This document shows positions 59,651-64,000 of a DNA stretch of 64,000 nucleotides, in pieces. This DNA is from Chitinophaga rhizosphaerae (GTDB lineage: Bacteria; Bacteroidota; Bacteroidia; Chitinophagales; Chitinophagaceae), in contig NZ_RXLO01000005.1 in NCBI RefSeq assembly GCF_003958645.1, forward strand, positions 491,531 through 555,530. Direction: 5' to 3'. The notes below the pieces were generated by a model that worked only from the letters and a program-made list of their open reading frames with translations, was not told where the DNA came from and ran no database searches. Within the stretch, counting starts at the first letter, position 1; each line of letters starts with the position of its first letter. The position numbers and the translations under genes are program-made.

Positions 59651-61156
59651 ATGAAACGTATGATAAGCATTGGCCTCCTCCTGCTGGGGCTCTTCGTGCA
59701 GGATGCGGCCGCCCAGCGCAAGAAGCCCTCCGGCAGGAAGCCTAACATCATCCTGATCTATGCAGATGATCTCGGCGTCGGCGAAGTAGGCGCTTACGGT
59801 CAACGAAAGATCGCCACGCCGCATCTCGACAAACTCGCCGCCCAGGGCATGAAATTCTCGAACTTTTACACAAGCGCGCCCGTTTGCGCTCCCGCGCGGT
59901 GCATGCTCATGACCGGCCGTCATGGCGGGCACAGCTATATCCGCGGCAACTATGAAATGGGCGGCTTCGCCGATTCGCTGGAAGGCGGACAGATGCCCCT
60001 TCCCGAAAATACCCTCACCATCGCCCGGATGCTGAAGAACGCCGGCTATAGAACGGGCGCCATCGGCAAGTGGGGCCTCGGCATGCATTTCAATACCGGG
60101 GACCCCAACAAACAGGGCTTCGATTATTTCTACGGATACTACGACCAGAAACAATCGCATAATTTTTACCCCAGCCACCTTTGGGAAAACGGCCGGTACG
60201 ATACGCTCCGCAATCCCCCCATGTACGTTCACACGCCCTTACAGCCCGCATCGGCCACGGATAAGGATTTCGGACAATTCACCGGGAAGGAATACGCCAT
60301 CGATAAAATGACAGGTAAAGCGCTGGAATTCATCAATAAAAGCGGCGACCAGCCATTTTTCCTCTATCTCCCATATACGCTGCCCCACGTTTCCCTCCAG
60401 GCGCCAGACAGCGCCGTGCAGGCGTACGTAGGCAAGTTCAACGAAAAACCTTATTATGGCAACAACGGCTACGCCGCCGCCAAATACCCGCTCAGTACGT
60501 ATGCCGCCATGATCACGTACCTCGATTCGCAGGTCGGCATCGTCCTGGACGCCATCCGCAAGGCAGGACTCGATGAAGAAACGGTGATCCTGTTCACCAG
60601 CGATAATGGCGCTACTTTCAACGGCGGCGTGCAGGCGGCATTTTTCAACAGCGCGGCCGGGCTGAGAGGATTGAAAATGGACCTTTACGAAGGCGGCATC
60701 CGCGAGCCCCTCATCGTTCGCTGGCCCGGGAAAATTCCCGCCGGCACCTCAACAGGGCTTATCTCCGCGCAATACGACCTGCTGGCCACTTTCGCTGAAA
60801 TGGCCGGCATCGCCGCACCGGAAAACGACGGCATTTCGCTGTTGCCAGCAATGAAAGGGAATTCCCGTCAAACCGCCCGCCGCGAATACCTGTATTTCGA
60901 ATACCCCGAAAAAGGCGGCCAGCTGGCCATCCGGATGGGCAAATGGAAAGCCGTGAAAACCGGCCTGAAACAGGATGTCAAGCGCCCCTGGGAGCTGTAC
61001 GACCTCGATGCCGACCCCGCGGAGCAACACAACGTGGCCGCCGCACATCCCGACCTGATCCCCCGTTTCGACGCCATCGTGAAAAAGGAACACCGCCCCG
61101 CGCACATCCGCGAATGGGAATTCCTCAATGTGAAATGGCCGAAAGACACGAAATAG
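59651..61156 (+). CDS. Sulfatase (formylglycine-dependent, arylsulfatase family)
   Basis: 501 residues from the ATG at 59651 (MKRMISIGLLLLGLF), where the signal peptide (ending DAAAQ) begins. The first metal-binding motif is IILIYADDLGVGEVGAYG. The sulfatase signature at about residues 77-88 is CAPARCMLMTGR, with the Cys converted to formylglycine by a maturase not found in this window. Other ligands are in AIGKWGLG (Lys) and TSDNGATFNGG (Asp-Asn). It acts in the periplasm on sulfated glycans or aryl sulfates. It is alone on its strand and is terminated at 61216-61257. The 320-base gap before it holds the AraC relic on the opposite strand. Confidence 0.95.
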   Translation: MKRMISIGLLLLGLFVQDAAAQRKKPSGRKPNIILIYADDLGVGEVGAYGQRKIATPHLDKLAAQGMKFSNFYTSAPVCAPARCMLMTGRHGGHSYIRGNYEMGGFADSLEGGQMPLPENTLTIARMLKNAGYRTGAIGKWGLGMHFNTGDPNKQGFDYFYGYYDQKQSHNFYPSHLWENGRYDTLRNPPMYVHTPLQPASATDKDFGQFTGKEYAIDKMTGKALEFINKSGDQPFFLYLPYTLPHVSLQAPDSAVQAYVGKFNEKPYYGNNGYAAAKYPLSTYAAMITYLDSQVGIVLDAIRKAGLDEETVILFTSDNGATFNGGVQAAFFNSAAGLRGLKMDLYEGGIREPLIVRWPGKIPAGTSTGLISAQYDLLATFAEMAGIAAPENDGISLLPAMKGNSRQTARREYLYFEYPEKGGQLAIRMGKWKAVKTGLKQDVKRPWELYDLDADPAEQHNVAAAHPDLIPRFDAIVKKEHRPAHIREWEFLNVKWPKDTK

Positions 61157-61215
61157 CGCTTGAGGCAGGATGCACGAAATCAAAAAGTGATCGATATGGG
61201 ATTCGAATAAGCTGA

Positions 61216-61257
61216 AAAGCCTGTCGCCGCGGTTCCGGCAGACAGGCTTTCTTTTTT
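61216..61257. terminator. Bidirectional intrinsic terminator
   Basis: A 10-bp stem aaagcctgtc (61216-61225) / gacaggcttt (61241-61250) with an inner GC hairpin, followed by CTTTTTT. It lies between the convergent sulfatase and pyruvate oxidase genes and can serve both. Confidence 0.85.
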
Positions 61258-61290
61258 CGCCAGGGGTAAACCGGCTGATGGGAGGGGTTT

Positions 61291-63030
61291 TCAAAGTAAT
61301 TCCTTCGCGTGGCGGATGTTGCTTTTGATGGTTTCCCAAACTTCTTCGAATTCGCCGTTCAGCATCAGTTTCGTCATGGAAGCCGCCATTCCGCGGACCT
61401 GTTTGAATTCGATTTTCGGGGGCATCGCGAGCGCGTTGGGGTCTGTCATGATGTTCAGCAGCACAGGCCCCGGCTGCGTGAAAGCATTACTGATGGCTGC
61501 CGTCACCTGGTCGGGCTGTGAAACGGTGATGCCGGGGAGGCCGTAAGCCTGCGCCAGCATCGCGAAATCCGGATTGTGCATGTCTGTTTGCCAGTCGGGC
61601 AGGCCGGCTACCTCCATTTCAAGTTTCACCATGCCCAGCGAGCGGTTATTGAACACGATGATTTTCACCGGGAGTTGGTATTGCGAGATGGTAGCCAGGT
61701 CGCCGGTGGTCATGGACAGTCCGCCATCTCCGCAAAGCGCCACCACGGCACGTTCGGGTGCAGAGAGCGCCGCGCCGATGGCTTGTGGGAGTGCGTTGGC
61801 CATGGAGCCGTGGTTGAAGGAGCCGAGCAATTCCCGGTTAGCGGTGGCATCGAGGTAACGGGCGGCCCATACGCAGGTCATGCCCGTGTCTACGGTGAAA
61901 ATCGCGTCGTGCGGTGCTTTTTCGTTGATGGTGGCGGCTACGTATTCGGGATGGATCTTATTTTCGTCGCCGGCGTCTTTTACATAGGATTGCAGGCGGT
62001 CTTTTACTTTGGCGTAGAGTTTCAGTTCGTTGTCCAGGAAATCGCGGCTGGTTTTGGGTTGGATGAGGGGGAGGAGCGCGGCGATGGTTTCGCGCACTGT
62101 GCCGTGGAGCCCCTGGTGCAGGTGCGCCCTTCTTCCCAGGCGTTCCGGTTGCGCTTCGACCTGGATGATGCGGACATTGTCCGGAAGGAATGGTGTATAA
62201 GGGAAATCCGTCCCCAGCAGCAGTAGCGAATCGGCATGATGCATGGCATGATATGCAGAAGGCAATCCCAGCAGGCCGGTCATGCCCACTTCGAACGGAT
62301 TGTTGTGCTGGACGGCCATCTTCCCCCGGAAAGAATATCCCACTGGTGCCTGGAGCGCCTTTGCGAGGGCGAGTATTTCGCTGTGCGCGCCTGTGGCGCC
62401 GATGCCGCAGTAAATGGTGACTTTTTCGCTGCTGTTGAGCGTGTCGGCCAAGGCAGATAGTTCGCCGGCGGATGGAATGATGCCGCTCAGCGTGGGGAAT
62501 ACGGTGTGTGAGGACTCTCCTTTTTCCGCGTCCAGTTCGGACACATCGCCGGGCAATCCGAACACGGCCACGCCTTTGCGGCTAATGGCGGTTTGCATGG
62601 CCATTTGCAGCATGCGCGGCGCCTGGGCGGCGGTGGTGGCCATTTCGCAGTAATAACTGCAATCGTCGAAAAGCTTGTGGATATTGGTTTCCTGGAAGTA
62701 GCCGGAACCGAACTCGCGGGACGGGATCGCCGAAGCGATCGCCAGCACGGGCGCGCCGGACCGGTGCGCATCGTACAGCCCGTTGATGAGGTGTACATGC
62801 CCGGGCCCGCAACTCCCCGCACAGCAGGCGATCCTGCCCGTCAGTTGCGCTTCGGCGCCGGCGGCATAAGCTGCGGTTTCTTCGTGCCGCACGTGGATCC
62901 ATTGAATGTTACCATCGCGGCGAACGGCATCGTTGAGATGATTGAGGCTGTCTCCCGTAACGGCGTAGATCCTTTCCACGCCTGCGGCGCGCAGCATTTG
63001 AACGATCTGTTCTGCAACAGTTTGGGCCAT
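61291..63030 (-). CDS. poxB: Pyruvate oxidase/dehydrogenase, PoxB-like (ThDP enzyme)
   Basis: 579 residues, close to the 572 of E. coli PoxB. ThDP-dependent fold: VTGDSLNHLNDAVRR at the N-terminus, the cofactor-activating Glu in HVRHEETAAYAAGAEAQL, SCGPGHVHLINGLYDAHRSG, SREFGSGYFQETN, and the ThDP motif GDGGLSMTTGDL...NN in FNNRSLGMVKLEM. FAD-domain residues LLGTDFPYTPFLPDN are present. It would decarboxylate pyruvate to acetate and CO2, passing electrons to quinone. The end (LNGEFEEVWETIKSNI) corresponds to the lipid-binding tail. Acetolactate synthase is unlikely from the SGYFQET block. Confidence 0.9.
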   Translation of the reverse strand: MAQTVAEQIVQMLRAAGVERIYAVTGDSLNHLNDAVRRDGNIQWIHVRHEETAAYAAGAEAQLTGRIACCAGSCGPGHVHLINGLYDAHRSGAPVLAIASAIPSREFGSGYFQETNIHKLFDDCSYYCEMATTAAQAPRMLQMAMQTAISRKGVAVFGLPGDVSELDAEKGESSHTVFPTLSGIIPSAGELSALADTLNSSEKVTIYCGIGATGAHSEILALAKALQAPVGYSFRGKMAVQHNNPFEVGMTGLLGLPSAYHAMHHADSLLLLGTDFPYTPFLPDNVRIIQVEAQPERLGRRAHLHQGLHGTVRETIAALLPLIQPKTSRDFLDNELKLYAKVKDRLQSYVKDAGDENKIHPEYVAATINEKAPHDAIFTVDTGMTCVWAARYLDATANRELLGSFNHGSMANALPQAIGAALSAPERAVVALCGDGGLSMTTGDLATISQYQLPVKIIVFNNRSLGMVKLEMEVAGLPDWQTDMHNPDFAMLAQAYGLPGITVSQPDQVTAAISNAFTQPGPVLLNIMTDPNALAMPPKIEFKQVRGMAASMTKLMLNGEFEEVWETIKSNIRHAKELL

Positions 63031-63111
63031 TTGCGAATTGTTTTTCAGAGTTATAACAGGCTTTCGGCCGAATAGTTGTCATGATATTTGTCATATTTAA
63101 GCGTATCAATT

Positions 63112-63320
63112 ATGATTTTGGTAACAGGTGTTACAGGGCGTCCCGGCAAGGCCGTTCTCCGGAACCTGCTGCAGCGCACGGATGCCGGCAACATGGCTGC
63201 GCTGGCCCGCCACCCCGCGATCCCGCATCGCCGGTGAATGCTTTCCGCGGTGTGGATACGCAGTATTGGGTGTCAGGGAAAGATGCGGAACAAATGATCA
63301 GCTGTTCCACCGGTCTTTAA
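63112..63320 (+). pseudogene. Decayed NmrA/QOR2-like NAD(P)H-binding oxidoreductase
   Basis: ATG at 63112 begins a Rossmann N-terminus MILVTGVTGRPGKAVLRNLL...MAALARHP, then hits TGA at about 63237. In another frame the sequence continues VNAFRGVDTQYWVSGKDAEQ, which matches a segment normally about 25 residues further on (NAFxGVDxLYxVSG), and ends TAA near 63320. The roughly 40 residues between, and all of the C-terminal 200, are missing, so the gene is deleted and frameshifted. Its terminator remains (63319-63348). Confidence 0.8.
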
Positions 63321-63348
63321 AATCTTGGCAGGCGCCAAGATTTTTTTT
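63319..63348 (+). terminator. Intrinsic terminator of the decayed oxidoreductase
   Basis: A perfect 11-bp stem aaaatcttggc (63319-63329) / gccaagatttt (63334-63344) with an AGGC loop and further T. It directly follows the decayed frame and isolates the next gene. Confidence 0.85.
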
Positions 63349-63394
63349 GTGCGGACGGGGCACTTTTGTGGTGTAATCAAAACAGATCTCCTTT

Positions 63395-63811
63395 ATGAAG
63401 TCAAGCAAAACACTCCGTATCCTTTCCCGCATCTATATCTTCTTTTCCGCTGCCAGCCTGCTGTATGTGAGCCTGATGGCGTTCGCGAGCCCGCAGGCGG
63501 TGATGGACCTTGTACAGGTAAAACTGCCGAACCCCGATTCCTTCAGCTCCATCCGCGGCGTATATGGCGGCGTGGGCCTCACGATCGTGGTGATGCTGGT
63601 GCGCTGGGCGCTGCGCGATGAGCGGCAGGGTATCCTTTTCCTCACGATGCTCTGGGGATTCTACGCCATTTCACGGTTGATGACATTGGGCATGGAAGGG
63701 CCTTTGGGCGCCTTCGGCATGCAGTGGCTCATCACGGAATCATTTCTCTGTGCGGTAGGCGCGATTCTATTGATCTTCCAACTGAAGGCCGCCCGTATTG
63801 CCCGGGCGTAA
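63395..63811 (+). CDS. DUF4345 membrane protein
   Basis: 138 residues with four hydrophobic segments. The DUF4345 pattern is present: LSRIYIFFSAASLLYVSLMAF, then SSIRGVYGGVGLTIVVMLV (Gly-rich with an Arg), FYAISRLMTLGMEG, and a C-terminal helix LCAVGAILLIFQLKAAR. Function of the family is unknown. It is followed 37 bases later by its own terminator. Confidence 0.9.
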   Translation: MKSSKTLRILSRIYIFFSAASLLYVSLMAFASPQAVMDLVQVKLPNPDSFSSIRGVYGGVGLTIVVMLVRWALRDERQGILFLTMLWGFYAISRLMTLGMEGPLGAFGMQWLITESFLCAVGAILLIFQLKAARIARA

Positions 63812-63847
63812 ACGGTCTGCACAGGCGTGTGTGCGGAGAGATCCAAT

Positions 63848-63876
63848 CCGGTGGGCCAATGGCCTGCCGGTTTTTT
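63848..63876 (+). terminator. Intrinsic terminator of the DUF4345 gene
   Basis: A 10-bp stem ccggtgggcc (63848-63857) / ggcctgccgg (63861-63870) with two G-T pairs and an AAT loop, followed by TTTTTT. Confidence 0.8.
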
Positions 63877-64000
63877 ATTGGTCCCAGCCGTTAGTTGAAA
63901 ACTACGCACTTTAGTGCGAGGGCTTTAGTAATGCGAAAAAATCTGTCTAAATTAGGTAGATGATGCGCCATGGTAGCCATACAGTAAGCCGCTTGACGGT
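63877..64000. other. Window edge with a short palindrome
   Basis: The last 124 bases show no gene. CGCAC-TTTA-GTGCG (63905-63918) forms a perfect 5-bp stem, flanked by GTTGAAAACTA on the left and AGGGCTTTAGTAATGCG on the right. The arrangement is compatible with a REP-like or small mobile element end, but the rest lies beyond the window, so this is unproven. Confidence 0.35.

Noticed and set aside
63081..63320. A 79-codon frame as an independent gene.
   Set aside because: Its second half is the displaced frame of the decayed NmrA-like oxidoreductase; its first half is random sequence.
1..64000. CRISPR array, tRNA/rRNA gene, insertion sequence or prophage.
   Set aside because: No regularly spaced direct repeats of CRISPR length, no tRNA-like cloverleaf, no transposase, integrase or capsid gene was seen, although a small tRNA could be overlooked by eye.

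Overview
The window looks like chromosomal DNA of a GC-rich member of the Bacteroidota, most likely family Chitinophagaceae (Chitinophaga-like). The evidence is three SusC and three SusD homologues, an ECF sigma/FecR pair next to a SusC with an STN domain, a type IX secretion C-terminal domain, Bacteroidota-only DUF families (DUF2723, DUF5690, probable DUF5007/DUF5008), and several promoters matching the Bacteroidota pattern TTTG-N19-21-TAnnTTTG rather than the classical -35/-10. No rRNA, tRNA, CRISPR array, insertion sequence or phage gene was recognised.

Layout. 0-7.2 kb (minus strand): an ECF sigma factor, FecR anti-sigma factor, STN-type SusC, SusD and a partial discoidin-like lipoprotein, a cell-surface-signalling nutrient uptake locus. 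7.3-13.0 kb: a DUF1080 (3-keto-glycoside hydrolase-like) protein, a Gfo/Idh oxidoreductase, a ChlI/ChlD-like AAA+/VWA pair, and a secreted sugar isomerase-like TIM barrel. 13.2-20.5 kb: a large DUF2723 (GT117-like) membrane protein, an ABM monooxygenase, a SAM hydroxide adenosyltransferase, an SDR, and an ECF42-type sigma factor with its YciI/DGPF partner. 20.5-21.7 kb: 1.15 kb without a gene, AT-rich in part.

21.7-36.0 kb: an eight-gene plus-strand operon with two SusC/SusD pairs. Each pair is followed by a fasciclin (FAS1) lipoprotein and one further surface lipoprotein, and no degradative enzyme is encoded. This is the best candidate in the window for a poorly described system. 36.0-43.4 kb: an RhlE-like helicase, two paralogous small membrane proteins, a secreted orphan, a T9SS-exported GH10-like hydrolase, a DUF5690 membrane protein and DUF1304.

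43.5-51.2 kb: a tight minus-strand operon (polyol-permease-like MFS, D-2-hydroxyacid dehydrogenase, two FGGY kinases, a histidine phosphatase, a GDPD) divergent from a DeoR regulator. The shared intergenic region holds 10-bp phased repeats. It reads as a regulated catabolic pathway for an unidentified polyol or sugar. 51.4-64 kb: an orphan TPR histidine kinase, an ABC exporter, DUF3817, DinB, a small lipoprotein, a Dus-metallophosphoesterase-GNAT group, a sulfatase, a PoxB-type pyruvate oxidase, DUF4345, and two gene relics (an AraC C-terminus and a NmrA-like oxidoreductase).

Limits: family assignments are from recognised motifs and architecture, without any database search. Start codons were re-chosen where a signal peptide or conserved N-terminus made an internal ATG more plausible.
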